A stretch of 55,513 nt of DNA, taken from Halioglobus japonicus (lineage in GTDB: Bacteria > Pseudomonadota > Gammaproteobacteria > Pseudomonadales > Halieaceae). Under the pieces are notes generated by a model, which was given only the letters and a program-made list of their open reading frames with translations, ran no database searches and was not told the origin of the DNA. Both the position numbers and the translations under genes were made by a program. Shown here one piece after another: positions 39,023-48,231 of this stretch. The stretch's first letter is position 1. The number at the start of each line of letters is the position of its first letter. The stretch covers positions 302,607-358,119 of the forward strand of contig CACSIL010000050.1 of the NCBI GenBank assembly GCA_902705825.1, written 5' to 3'.

Positions 39023-40015
39023 TCAATGAAGCAGTGTATCCAGTAATACGCCCGCCAGAAAAAGACTGGTAAACCTGCGTGTATGGCTGAAGGCGTGCGC
39101 GGAGAACCACAGTGGCCATACCGAAGCGGGGTAGGTTGCCGGCGGTGTGGCGGGTTTGGCTTGTGCAAAAACCCTAAACAGGCGAGGCAGCGCAGGCAGG
39201 TTAATAAAGACCACTAGCAGGGTGAAACTGAAGCTGCTGAACACCACCAGCAGGAGACATAACAGGTACTGGGCGCAAATCATTGCGAGAGTGGCATGGC
39301 GCGCACGGCGTTCGCCAATAATAACCGGCAGGGTATGGACGCCTTTGCTCAGGTCAGCTTCCAATTTATCCGTATGCTTACCAAAAAGTACCGTGGTTGG
39401 TCCCAGCGCGAAAACGAGGCTGAGCCAGGCGACATCCCAGCTCCACTGGCCCGCCAGTACATAGTAAGTGCCGCCGACCATCAGAGGGCCCCATACCAGG
39501 AGTACAGCCGGTTCTCCCAGTCCGTAGTATTTCAGCGGCCAGGTGTAAAACAATACGAAGAAGGCGCCGGCGAGCATCAGATCCAGCGTCAGACCACTGC
39601 GCTGGAAGACTAGCCAGGCACCCAGAGCCAGTGCTATGCCCGCCGTTATACCCAGGTAACGCCAGAACTGACGCTCGCTCATCAGCCCATCTTCCAGCAC
39701 ATGCACGCCATACTGGTTGCGGTAGTAGTTGTCTTTGTCGATACCGCGACGAGAATCGGTGTAGTCGTTCAGAAGGTTATTGGTCGCGTGTGCAAACACC
39801 AGGCCCAGCACAGTGGTGAGCCATAGTTGCCAGTGAAAAACCCCTGCGCGCCAGGCCATCAGGCCGCCCAGTGCCGCCGCGGTGAAGGTCATAAAGAGAA
39901 CGGAGGCGCGGCAGGCAATCAACCACTTTGCTACGGGGTCCAGTGCTTGCCATTCACTGTGCGACAGCTTGGGCATCTGGTCCAGAGCGCGGCCCCACAT
40001 TTTCACGTCTATCAT
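39023..40015 (-). CDS. UbiA-superfamily prenyltransferase (MenA-like)
   Basis: An integral-membrane enzyme that attaches a polyprenyl chain to an aromatic acceptor. The 330-residue product has about eight hydrophobic segments. The first aspartate motif is NLLNDYTDSRRGID (Asn83-Asp84, Asp87, Asp93) and the second is KHTDKLEADLSKGVHTLP near residues 213-230. These fit the MenA/UbiA group; the acceptor cannot be told from sequence alone. It lies 80 bp upstream of the CymA-like gene on the same strand. CymA proteins commonly use menaquinol, so a menaquinone-type role is a reasonable inference. Confidence 0.82.
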   Translation of the reverse strand: MIDVKMWGRALDQMPKLSHSEWQALDPVAKWLIACRASVLFMTFTAAALGGLMAWRAGVFHWQLWLTTVLGLVFAHATNNLLNDYTDSRRGIDKDNYYRNQYGVHVLEDGLMSERQFWRYLGITAGIALALGAWLVFQRSGLTLDLMLAGAFFVLFYTWPLKYYGLGEPAVLLVWGPLMVGGTYYVLAGQWSWDVAWLSLVFALGPTTVLFGKHTDKLEADLSKGVHTLPVIIGERRARHATLAMICAQYLLCLLLVVFSSFSFTLLVVFINLPALPRLFRVFAQAKPATPPATYPASVWPLWFSAHAFSHTRRFTSLFLAGVLLDTLLH

Positions 40016-40314
40016 TGCGTATCGGATGTCCTGAAATTCTGCCAGTTACTTTCGGGGAAAATGTGATCAAAGTAAACAGCGCGCTTGAGGGTCACTGTAC
40101 CCGGTGCAACTTGAAACCCGCTCTCGAGCGCTGCCTCTACTCATGCCCTCGCTTCACTGAGGTTGTGTACGTGTGCGTTGACGCTGGTTTCACGTTACAG
40201 GCGCAGCATCCTATATAGCCGAATACCGTGGGAGGGAAATCATTGCTGATTCGCTCGCTGATCTAATGCATTATTCAACTATGACACAACGGGACGTACA
40301 AAGGAGTAGACACT
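40016..40314. other. Divergent intergenic region between the prenyltransferase and glutaminase genes
   Basis: Nothing convincing is visible in these 299 bases apart from an AGGAG ribosome binding site for the glutaminase at 40302-40306 and a CTATATAG palindrome near 40210. A promoter for each flanking gene is expected, but I cannot fix one. Confidence 0.5.
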
Positions 40315-41337
40315 ATGACACTATCGTATCTGGCAAAAACCGCGGCGTTGCTAGCGATATGGATCGGTACTTTAGCGGCTCAGGCAGCACAGCCGCTCGC
40401 CAAAGCTGATGTAGAGGCGGCGCTGAACGCAGCCTATACCAAATACAAGGATCTGAGCGAAGGCGCCAACGCGGACTATATTCCAGCCCTGGCAAAGGTG
40501 GACTCTGCCATCTATGGCATCGCGCTGGTGACTCCACAGGGCGATATTTATACAGCCGGTGACGTGAGTTCTGAGGTGTCCATCCAGTCAATTTCCAAGG
40601 TTTTTACGCTGGCCCTGGTGATGGATGAGCAGGGCCCTGAGGCTATTTTTAATAATATGGGAGTGGATGCCACGGGGCAGGTATTCAATTCGATAGTCGC
40701 GATAGAGCAGCACAAGGGCGCCGAGATGAACCCGCTGGTGAACGCGGGTGCCATCACCGCCACCAGTATGGTGTCCGGCGACTCACGCGCTCAGATCTGG
40801 AATAAGATACTCAATTACTACAATGCGTTTGCCGGACGTGAGCTGTCGGTCAATAAAGAGGTTTTCGAGTCAGAGGCGGCGACTAACCAGCGCAACCAGG
40901 CCATAGCCGAACTCATGTATGCCTATGGCCACATCAAGAGCAATCCCGATCAGGCAACGGATATCTACACAGAGCAGTGTTCCGTCAATGTGAATGTCCG
41001 CGACCTGGCCATTATGGCCGCTACACTGGCTGATGGCGGCCGCAATCCGGTTACCAAAAAGCAGGTAATGAAGAATGAGAATGTCTCCGAGGTGCTTGCG
41101 GTAATGGCGACTGCGGGGCTTTATGATGATTCCGGGAAGTGGCTCTACCTCACTGGCTTGCCCGCCAAAAGTGGTGTCGGTGGCGGCATCATCGCTGTTT
41201 CACCCGGCCGCTTTGGCATCGCTGTGATATCACCGCCGCTGGATGCCGCCGGAAATAGCGTGCGCGCGCAGAAAGCTATCGCAGATATATCCAATGCCCT
41301 GGGTGGGAATCCCTACGCTGTAGAGCCAGCGATGTGA
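40315..41337 (+). CDS. glsA: Exported glutaminase
   Basis: Hydrolyses glutamine to glutamate and ammonia; serine-dependent beta-lactamase fold. The 340-residue product is longer than cytosolic glutaminases (about 305-310) because of an N-terminal signal peptide (MTLSYLAKTAALLAIWIGTLAAQAA). The catalytic SxxK is Ser92-Lys95 in QSISKVF, followed by NPLVNAGAI, TNQRNQAIAEL and GLPAKSGVGGGI, all family motifs. Export implies action on periplasmic glutamine. It precedes a porin gene by 42 bp, suggesting coordinated uptake. Confidence 0.92.
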   Translation: MTLSYLAKTAALLAIWIGTLAAQAAQPLAKADVEAALNAAYTKYKDLSEGANADYIPALAKVDSAIYGIALVTPQGDIYTAGDVSSEVSIQSISKVFTLALVMDEQGPEAIFNNMGVDATGQVFNSIVAIEQHKGAEMNPLVNAGAITATSMVSGDSRAQIWNKILNYYNAFAGRELSVNKEVFESEAATNQRNQAIAELMYAYGHIKSNPDQATDIYTEQCSVNVNVRDLAIMAATLADGGRNPVTKKQVMKNENVSEVLAVMATAGLYDDSGKWLYLTGLPAKSGVGGGIIAVSPGRFGIAVISPPLDAAGNSVRAQKAIADISNALGGNPYAVEPAM

Positions 41338-41379
41338 CAAGTGTGAATGGAATGAGTCAGTTCAACAAAGGAGCGGCAA

Positions 41380-42870
41380 ATGACCGGGTTTAGAAAAGCA
41401 CTTCTGCCAGCGGTCATTGTTTGTGCCACCTTCGGTGTCCCGTCTGTCGCGGCCACCGATGCAGAGCGAATCGCTGCGCTGGAAGCGCAGTTGGCCAAGC
41501 AGCGCGAGATGATGGCGCAACAACAGCGCATGATGGAAAAGATGGATGCCGAATTGCAGCAACTGAAAATGGCAAGCCGGGCAGCTGTGCCGGTAGCTGC
41601 AACAGTGCCTACAGCTGTAAAAGTGCCGTCAGCAGATGAGGGTATGGCCGAGCCTTTCGGTGCTCCCGAACAGAGCAGTGGTGAGGCACCGGCTGTGGCG
41701 GCAAGCGGTGCGTCTACTGCCGCTAAATTCACCGTGAAGGTGTATGGCTTTGCGATGGCAGATGCGATTTATGACTTTAAGCATGTAGCCCCCGACTGGG
41801 CAGATACTCTGCGGGTTACAACCATTCCCACCCAGGGTGGAGCCTACGGCAATGACGGTGACTTTGTTTTTAGTGTGCGCCAGTCACGCCTGGGTGTCAG
41901 TGGGGGTTATGGTGATGACATCACGTACAAACTCGAGGGTGAATTATTTGGTGTGGGTTCCGATCAGGGGCAGACCACGCTGCGCGTGCGCCACGCCTGG
42001 GCGACGTATAAAAACTTTGGTATGGGTCAGACCTGGTCCAATTTCATGGATATCGACATCTTCCCCAACACCATCGATTACTGGGGGCCATCGGGGATGG
42101 TGTTCTACCGCAATAAACAAGCTCGCTATACCTTTGCGATAGGTGAGGATGATATTTCAGTGAGTCTGGAGCAACCCGATACCGCTCTGAGTGTGGGAGA
42201 GTTTCGGGATGTAGACAATTGCGATTTGCCTAACCCTTCGCCCCAGTGTGAATCGGTGGACTCCACTGCTGAGCAGGTTTATCAGGCATACAACAATGTT
42301 CCCGACCTGGCTTTGCGCTACCGGGACAACGGCGATTTCGGGCACTATCAAGTCGCAGGTATCGTGCGTAAGCTCGGTTTTGAAAGGCTGGACAATGGTG
42401 CCAAAGACTATGAAATCGGTTGGGGGGTGAATGCCAGTGCCGGACTGAGAACCGTCGGCAGAGATATGCTGAAGTTGCAGCTAGCTTATGGCGAGGGCAT
42501 AGGCAATTACATGAATGACGGTGGCCTCGACATCGCGCCCGATTCGGTAGATATCACCCAGGCCGGAGCCGAAACTGTCCCCATTCTCGGTATCAGCACC
42601 TATTACGATCACTACTGGAACGATCAGTGGTCGACCTCTGTCGGCTATTCGATGATTGATCTGGACACTACCGACGGACAGGAATCGACCGAATTCCGGC
42701 GCGGACAGATTGCGCAGATCAACCTGCTTCACTATCCGGCGGAGCACGTGATGATGGGTACTGAATTCATCTGGGGCCAACGAGAGGATATCTCGGGCAA
42801 TACCGGCACGGATTACCGCATCCAGTTCAGCCTGAAAGTTGATTTTGACACCGGTGATTTAATGCGGTGA
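41380..42870 (+). CDS. DcaP-like trimeric outer-membrane porin
   Basis: A 496-residue outer-membrane channel protein. It has a signal peptide ending SVAA, then a coiled-coil segment at residues 27-66 rich in Ala, Glu, Gln and Met, an Ala/Pro/Val linker, and a 16-strand-like barrel region starting FTVKVYGFAMADAIYDFKHV. It ends YRIQFSLKVDFDTGDLMR. The coiled coil plus barrel is the DcaP plan, used for dicarboxylates and other small acids. It lies 42 bp after the glutaminase gene, so glutamate or related acids are plausible substrates. Confidence 0.87.
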   Translation: MTGFRKALLPAVIVCATFGVPSVAATDAERIAALEAQLAKQREMMAQQQRMMEKMDAELQQLKMASRAAVPVAATVPTAVKVPSADEGMAEPFGAPEQSSGEAPAVAASGASTAAKFTVKVYGFAMADAIYDFKHVAPDWADTLRVTTIPTQGGAYGNDGDFVFSVRQSRLGVSGGYGDDITYKLEGELFGVGSDQGQTTLRVRHAWATYKNFGMGQTWSNFMDIDIFPNTIDYWGPSGMVFYRNKQARYTFAIGEDDISVSLEQPDTALSVGEFRDVDNCDLPNPSPQCESVDSTAEQVYQAYNNVPDLALRYRDNGDFGHYQVAGIVRKLGFERLDNGAKDYEIGWGVNASAGLRTVGRDMLKLQLAYGEGIGNYMNDGGLDIAPDSVDITQAGAETVPILGISTYYDHYWNDQWSTSVGYSMIDLDTTDGQESTEFRRGQIAQINLLHYPAEHVMMGTEFIWGQREDISGNTGTDYRIQFSLKVDFDTGDLMR

Positions 42871-42955
42871 CGATACGCCTGCTGCGTTGATTGCCCCCGT
42901 CAATTGCAGAGAACGGCCCCGTTCCCGAGTGCATTTTCTGCAGTAGCCAGAAGGC

Positions 42956-45001
42956 TCACACTTCTCCTGCTCGGCGCGCTTTCATCACACCGCGAATCGC
43001 AGCGAGCAGTTCGTCCCGAGTAGAGGGTTTTTGTAGATAGCTGGACGCGCCTGCTGCGGCCATTTGTGGCTTCATGTCATCTCTGGCATGGCTCGAATGG
43101 CCAATGATTTTGATGCCGGGAAACTGCGAGGAGATACGCCGGGTTGCCTCAATACCGTCCAAAAGTGGCATATTTGCATCCATCAGGATGACATCTGGCC
43201 TCAGTATGCCGGCCTTTGCCACAGCATCGAGCCCGTCGACAGCGGTGTCCAGCACATGGAAATCCTCAATCGGTTGCAGCGTCTGTATTAGTGCGTCGCG
43301 CGTTATCGCCTGATCATCGGCGATCAGTATGCGGATAGTGCCGCCAGTGGAAAGCTCCGCTATAGACACTGACTGTGATGTGTCATCTGTGGTCGGTGGT
43401 GCATGCGGGTGCAGACCCTCTGTCGCAGACAGTGGAATCAACAGCGTAGTGCGGGTGCCGGCACCGGGGGCACTGCAGATGTCGAGTGAACCATTCAGCG
43501 GAATCAGTTGTTCCTGGATACTGAGCAGGCCGTACGACTGGCGCTGCAGGACGTCTGCGATGTCGAATCCCATGCCGTTATCGGACACGGTAACGGTAAG
43601 TTTCTGGTCAGTCAGGTCGACGCTCACATCCGCTTTGCGTACACCCGAATGCCTGCTCACGTTGAACAACAGTTCGCGGACCGCTCGAAACAGCAGACTG
43701 CTGACATCGCCAGACATGGGGGTCGCCGGCAAGGTACCGCTCACGACTACCTCAAGATGATGGTTGTCCTCCATCCAGCGCGCCAACCACCGCAATGCCG
43801 TAACGAACCCCTGTCCGTAGAGAATAGGCGGGGCGAGTTCCATAGTGAGTGATTGTGTACCTTCCAGAGCCTGCTCGAGTATCTCTACGATCTGTTGGCT
43901 AACCTCACTGGTATTTGCACCGTGCAGACCTTCAGCCAGCATTTCAGTTTTTATCTTTGCCGCTGCCAGTAGCTGCTGTTGGTTGTCGTGAAGTACTCGC
44001 GCGATACGCTTTCGCTCTTCTTCTTCTGCTTGTGTCAGTTTTCTGGCCAGTGCGCGGAACTGGATATTTCGCTGCAGCAGTTCACTGCAGGCCTTTTCCA
44101 GTTCTTCTGTGCGCTGTACAACCCGGCTCTCAAGGGTCTTGTTCAGATCGATTAGCGCCATCTCCATCTGCTTGCGCTGTGTAATATTGCGAGAGATGGC
44201 CTGCTCGAAATAGGTGTTGCCAAGCGTGAACGTGTTCAATGTAATTTCGACTATGACCTCGCTGCCGTCAGCATCCTCACTGTACCACTCGTATGTCTGG
44301 GGTGTTCCTGCGCGCGACGCCTGTACCATCTCCTGAAAGAACTCGCGTGAAGACTTCCCGCCCGGTTGAGTCGGTGGGAAGAACGAGAAGAGCGGCTTGG
44401 AGCACACCTCCTCTCGCGTGAAGCCATACAGTTCGAGTAACTGGTTGTTGCAATCAATGATCTGAAAATCCTTTACTATTGCAATGGCTTCGCCGGCGTT
44501 CTCAAATAGTGCGCGAAAGCGCACCTCGCTGTCGCGCAGTTCCGCTTTTATCTTTTCCTGTTGAGTGATATCCACCACAGTGGCAGCGTAGTACAGAATG
44601 CTGTTATCCGGTTCCCTTATCGCAAAGGGGTTCACGATGACCGGGAACTCTGTTCCATTTTTATGCATGAACGTCAGTTCAATCTGTTTGAGATCGCCGC
44701 GCAGAGTTCTGGCAAAGGCCGCTTCAATGCGATCGTGCTCGCGGGGAGGCCAGTACAGGTGTTTGGGGCTGGAGCCGATAAGCTCCTCGGCGGTAAATCC
44801 CGTCATTCGACACAGAGCGGGGTTCACGTCTACATGCACGCCTTGCAGGTCCACAATTGAAAAGCCATCCTGCATATACTGAAAAGACAGTTGTCTCAAA
44901 TCGCGATTTGAAATTGTGTGCTCCTCCGTCGCTTCTTGCGGTGGAAACTGACTGCGTGACACATCGCTGGGGATGACAGGCGTTCCGTTGTTCCATGCCA
45001 T
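42956..45001 (-). CDS. PAS-PAS hybrid sensor histidine kinase with C-terminal receiver
   Basis: A 681-residue soluble sensor. Two PAS domains (about residues 36-150 and 158-280) are followed by a coiled coil, a HisKA_3 dimerisation domain with His338 in RVLHDNQQQLL, a HATPase with RELLFNVSRHS (Asn447) and DNGMGFD, and a receiver domain with phospho-acceptor Asp608 in LMDANMPLLDG and Lys658. NarX-like kinases normally pair with LuxR-type regulators; here the receiver is fused and has no DNA-binding domain. I prefer the ATG at 45001 (AGGGA upstream) to a TTG 17 codons earlier. No membrane segment is visible. Confidence 0.9.
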   Translation of the reverse strand: MAWNNGTPVIPSDVSRSQFPPQEATEEHTISNRDLRQLSFQYMQDGFSIVDLQGVHVDVNPALCRMTGFTAEELIGSSPKHLYWPPREHDRIEAAFARTLRGDLKQIELTFMHKNGTEFPVIVNPFAIREPDNSILYYAATVVDITQQEKIKAELRDSEVRFRALFENAGEAIAIVKDFQIIDCNNQLLELYGFTREEVCSKPLFSFFPPTQPGGKSSREFFQEMVQASRAGTPQTYEWYSEDADGSEVIVEITLNTFTLGNTYFEQAISRNITQRKQMEMALIDLNKTLESRVVQRTEELEKACSELLQRNIQFRALARKLTQAEEEERKRIARVLHDNQQQLLAAAKIKTEMLAEGLHGANTSEVSQQIVEILEQALEGTQSLTMELAPPILYGQGFVTALRWLARWMEDNHHLEVVVSGTLPATPMSGDVSSLLFRAVRELLFNVSRHSGVRKADVSVDLTDQKLTVTVSDNGMGFDIADVLQRQSYGLLSIQEQLIPLNGSLDICSAPGAGTRTTLLIPLSATEGLHPHAPPTTDDTSQSVSIAELSTGGTIRILIADDQAITRDALIQTLQPIEDFHVLDTAVDGLDAVAKAGILRPDVILMDANMPLLDGIEATRRISSQFPGIKIIGHSSHARDDMKPQMAAAGASSYLQKPSTRDELLAAIRGVMKARRAGEV

Positions 45002-45276
45002 TATTGTCCCTAGACGCGACAAAATCCATGCGCGGTGGCAATCCGTCTCCAACTATTGTATACCGTAAACTAATCTGCTTAAGAGATCTTTTTCATGCTG
45101 CCCGGCGGGATCGCCACCATGAAGTAGTTGTGCGCAGCGGCAGGCTTTGCCGCTGCGTCGGGCGCGCCAGTTGGCAGACGTGTTAGAGTCGCGGCTGTGG
45201 TGTAAGCACAGCGATGCGATAGGCATTGTCGTACGCAGTTATTGTTTGAATTTGACGCAAAGTCCCGGAGAAGATC

Positions 45277-45576
45277 ATGCCCTACAAACGAATTTCGATT
45301 GACGAAGCGAAAGTACTGATAGAGTCAGGCTCAGTGACTATTGCCGATGTGAGGGCAGCCGATGCATACAGTGCCGGCTGTATCGAAAACGCCGTTCACA
45401 TTCATCAGGAAACACTGGAAGAATTCGTGGCCAGTACCGCCAAAGACGCCCCGCTGATTCTCTACTGCTACCACGGTAATTCGAGCCAGAGCGCTGCAGA
45501 TTATTTCTCAGAGCAGGGGTTTGAGGACGTGTACAGTGTTGATGGTGGCTACGAGGCCTGGCGTCAGAAATACTGA
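45277..45576 (+). CDS. glpE: Thiosulfate sulfurtransferase GlpE (rhodanese)
   Basis: A single-domain rhodanese transferring sulfane sulfur from thiosulfate to cyanide or thiols such as thioredoxin. The 99-residue product has ITIADVRAADAYSAGCIENAVHI-type CH2A motif (about residues 22-43) and the active loop CYHGNSS with catalytic Cys64, the same loop as E. coli GlpE. It ends SVDGGYEAWRQKY. Length is close to E. coli's 108. It stands alone, with no glycerol-3-phosphate gene next to it. Confidence 0.92.
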   Translation: MPYKRISIDEAKVLIESGSVTIADVRAADAYSAGCIENAVHIHQETLEEFVASTAKDAPLILYCYHGNSSQSAADYFSEQGFEDVYSVDGGYEAWRQKY

Positions 45577-45672
45577 TTCCACCCGGGCGGCACCGGCTTT
45601 CAGGTGCCGGGTTTTACCGTACCGCTTGATACTTTTGTGGATGCCCGCAGCCTTGGATCTGGGCGGTGTTCG

Positions 45673-46860
45673 CTACCCCTGCTTACCGTCCACCCTGGGG
45701 CGTGTCAGTACGGGGATATAGCGCACCAAAAACAATGAGAAAGCGATAATCCACAATACTGCCGATAGCTGCCAGGCGCGCAGCGTCAGTGCAATATCCA
45801 GCAGTGGCAAGCCCGCCCGCACGATGGCGGCGAGAAATACCAGTGCAAATGCACAGGAGAGATATACCGGTACTTCCATTGGACGTCCGGTGTGTCCCAG
45901 TGACACCCGCGACATCATCGCCAGAATCATCCCCCCAATACTGCCGATAGCCAGCAGGTGTATGACATTTTTGCTCGCGACGGCCTCGGCATTCACCAGA
46001 GCCAGGCCGAACATCGCCAGCGGGATGCACAGGTAGCTCAGGTGCATGGACCACAGCAGCGGTACGCCCAGCGTTTTCCAGCCCTGCCAGTGCGCCAGGC
46101 GAATAATGTGGATGATGCCTGCTGCGAGGCAGAATACGGACAGCGCCAGATTACCGTGCTGCAGCGGCCATAACACCATCATCAGCCCGATCAGGGCAGT
46201 GCTGCCGATGGCCAGGCTTTCGAACCACGTCGGCAGCGGTGAGATTTTCACGCCCAGCCGATTGCCCGTGAACAGAGGCGTTACGCGGCCACCGATAATC
46301 ACCACCAGCACGGTGAGCATCCACACCGCGCCGTAATGCAGGCGCACACTGAGCAGTGGGTCTGCGGCGCTCCAGTAACTGGCGCTGCTGAGCAGCGCCA
46401 GTGCTAGCAGCACTGGCGGGAATAACATATTGCGCCACTGGCGTACCGCCCATACGCGTATGGTCAGTTCGTAGATCAATAGCCCGATAAAGAGCATCTC
46501 TGCCAGCCAGGCGATCACCAGCTGCTGGGGCAGTAACCACAGCGCCAGACGCGCGACCAGCCACAGCCCGAATAGCAATTGCAAGCGCCAACCGGTGGTG
46601 CCAGGCATGCCGGTCCAGGTCGCGACTGCCGAGAGCAGGAAACCGGCGACCACCGGCATGGCAAAACCGAATACCATCTCATGCGCGTGCCACCAGCCCG
46701 GAAACAGGCTGAAATTCCAGCTATGGGGTTGCCATATCCAATATAGCCAGCGGCACATGGCAAGCACGGCGAAGGCGCCTGCCAGTAGGAAACCCGCGCG
46801 AAATGCCAGCTGCCATACAGGTATAGGGCGGGCGGTGGTATCGGGCATACTCTTTTTCAT
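45673..46860 (-). CDS. nnrS: NnrS family membrane protein
   Basis: NnrS proteins are heme- and copper-containing polytopic membrane proteins linked to resistance to nitric oxide stress. The product of about 395 residues has roughly twelve hydrophobic segments and the N-terminal signature FPGWWHAHEMVFGFAMPVVAGFLL, plus NRLGVKISPLP and LLAIGSIGGMILAMMSRVSLGHTGRP, both diagnostic. I start at MKKSMPDTTARP; an ATG four codons later is also possible. No NO reductase gene is close by in this window. Confidence 0.92.
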   Translation of the reverse strand: MKKSMPDTTARPIPVWQLAFRAGFLLAGAFAVLAMCRWLYWIWQPHSWNFSLFPGWWHAHEMVFGFAMPVVAGFLLSAVATWTGMPGTTGWRLQLLFGLWLVARLALWLLPQQLVIAWLAEMLFIGLLIYELTIRVWAVRQWRNMLFPPVLLALALLSSASYWSAADPLLSVRLHYGAVWMLTVLVVIIGGRVTPLFTGNRLGVKISPLPTWFESLAIGSTALIGLMMVLWPLQHGNLALSVFCLAAGIIHIIRLAHWQGWKTLGVPLLWSMHLSYLCIPLAMFGLALVNAEAVASKNVIHLLAIGSIGGMILAMMSRVSLGHTGRPMEVPVYLSCAFALVFLAAIVRAGLPLLDIALTLRAWQLSAVLWIIAFSLFLVRYIPVLTRPRVDGKQG

Positions 46861-47056
46861 ACGATTTTCGCGCGCCTCGTGAGTTGTGTTGAGAGTACAA
46901 CATGGCGCTATTTGGGAACAACTACAGCACAGCATGCCCCCTGCAGCGTGCGCCTGTCACCGTTGCCCAACTCGATGGCGCACTAGCGCATGCACTCGGC
47001 TGCACTCTCCATTAGTATGGGTGCCCGAAAATCATCTATCGTTGCGAGAACAAGCT

Positions 47057-48229
47057 ATGTCCCTGGATTTCGACAGCGCACGCCTGCCCAACCCCAACCT
47101 GCGGGAAGAGCACCACGAGTGGCGCACGCAACTGCGCAAGTTTATCGATGCGGAAATCATGCCCTATGCCGATGATTGGGATGAGGACTGCCACATTCCT
47201 ATTGAGCTGTGGCCAAAGGCGGCCGCTGTCGGTTTGCTCGGGTTGGGCTACCCTGAAGAGTTCGGAGGCACCAGCGAGGGCATTGATTCCTGGCATATGT
47301 GGGTCGCCAATGAAGAACTGGCGCGCATCGGCGCCGGCGGTATTCCCGCCAGCCTGATGGTCCACGGTATCGGATTACCTCCTGTTCTCAACTGGGGTTC
47401 GCAGGCATTGAAGGAGATGGTGGCGCCCCCGGTTCTGGCGGGCACCAAGCACATTGCTCTGGGTATCACCGAGCCCGGTGGTGGCTCCGATGTGGCGCAG
47501 TTGGCCACCACGGCTGTGCGCGATGGCGATCACTACATCGTCAATGGCTCCAAGACCTACATCACAGGCGGTATGCGCGCTAACTGGGTGTCCACGGCTG
47601 TGCGCACCGGTGGAGAGGGTGCCAGAGGGGTGTCGATGCTGTTGATTCCCACTGATGCGGAGGGTTTTAGCCGTACGCAACTGGACAAGAAGCAGGGCTG
47701 GTGGGCTTCCGATACCGCTACACTGTATTTTGATAATGTGCGGGTGCCGGCGAGCAATTTGATTGGCGAGGAAAATCAGGGCTTTCTCGTTATCATGACG
47801 AACTTCAACGCTGAGCGCATGGCGATGGCGGCGGGAATGGAGGCGCTGGGCCGCGTGTGCCTTGAAGAGGCTGTCGAGTGGGCGCGCGAGCGCAAGACCT
47901 TCGGCAAGCGTCTTGCGGACCACCAGGTGATCCGCCACAAAATAGCGCAGATGAAACAGAAACTGAATGCCACTCAGGCTTATATCCGTATATGCTTTGA
48001 AGCCATTGAGGCGGGCACTGCCAATCCGGGCGACATCGCGCTGTTGAAGGTGCAGGCCAGCGAGACTATGGAATTTTGCGCGCGCGAGGCGATGCAGATA
48101 CTGGGCGGTATCGGCTATATGCGCGGCAGCAGGGTGGAACGGATTTATCGTGAGGTGCGGGTCAACGCCATCGGCGGTGGCTCTGAGGAAATCATGCGTG
48201 ATCTGGCCGCGCGCCAGTACGGGGTGTAG
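47057..48229 (+). CDS. Acyl-CoA dehydrogenase
   Basis: An FAD flavoenzyme making the alpha-beta double bond in acyl-CoA. The 390-residue product has the N-terminal helical domain (from EEHHEWRTQLRKFIDAEI), the flavin/substrate segment ALGITEPGGGSDVAQLATTAVRDGDHYIVNGSKTYITGG (about residues 133-171), and the C-terminal MQILGGIGYMRGSRVERIYREVR with the catalytic-loop region. The frame is open far upstream, but MSLDFDSARL is the sensible start. It heads a run with a GST and two more acyl-CoA dehydrogenases with gaps of 2-9 bp. Confidence 0.93.
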   Translation: MSLDFDSARLPNPNLREEHHEWRTQLRKFIDAEIMPYADDWDEDCHIPIELWPKAAAVGLLGLGYPEEFGGTSEGIDSWHMWVANEELARIGAGGIPASLMVHGIGLPPVLNWGSQALKEMVAPPVLAGTKHIALGITEPGGGSDVAQLATTAVRDGDHYIVNGSKTYITGGMRANWVSTAVRTGGEGARGVSMLLIPTDAEGFSRTQLDKKQGWWASDTATLYFDNVRVPASNLIGEENQGFLVIMTNFNAERMAMAAGMEALGRVCLEEAVEWARERKTFGKRLADHQVIRHKIAQMKQKLNATQAYIRICFEAIEAGTANPGDIALLKVQASETMEFCAREAMQILGGIGYMRGSRVERIYREVRVNAIGGGSEEIMRDLAARQYGV

Positions 48230-48231
48230 AT

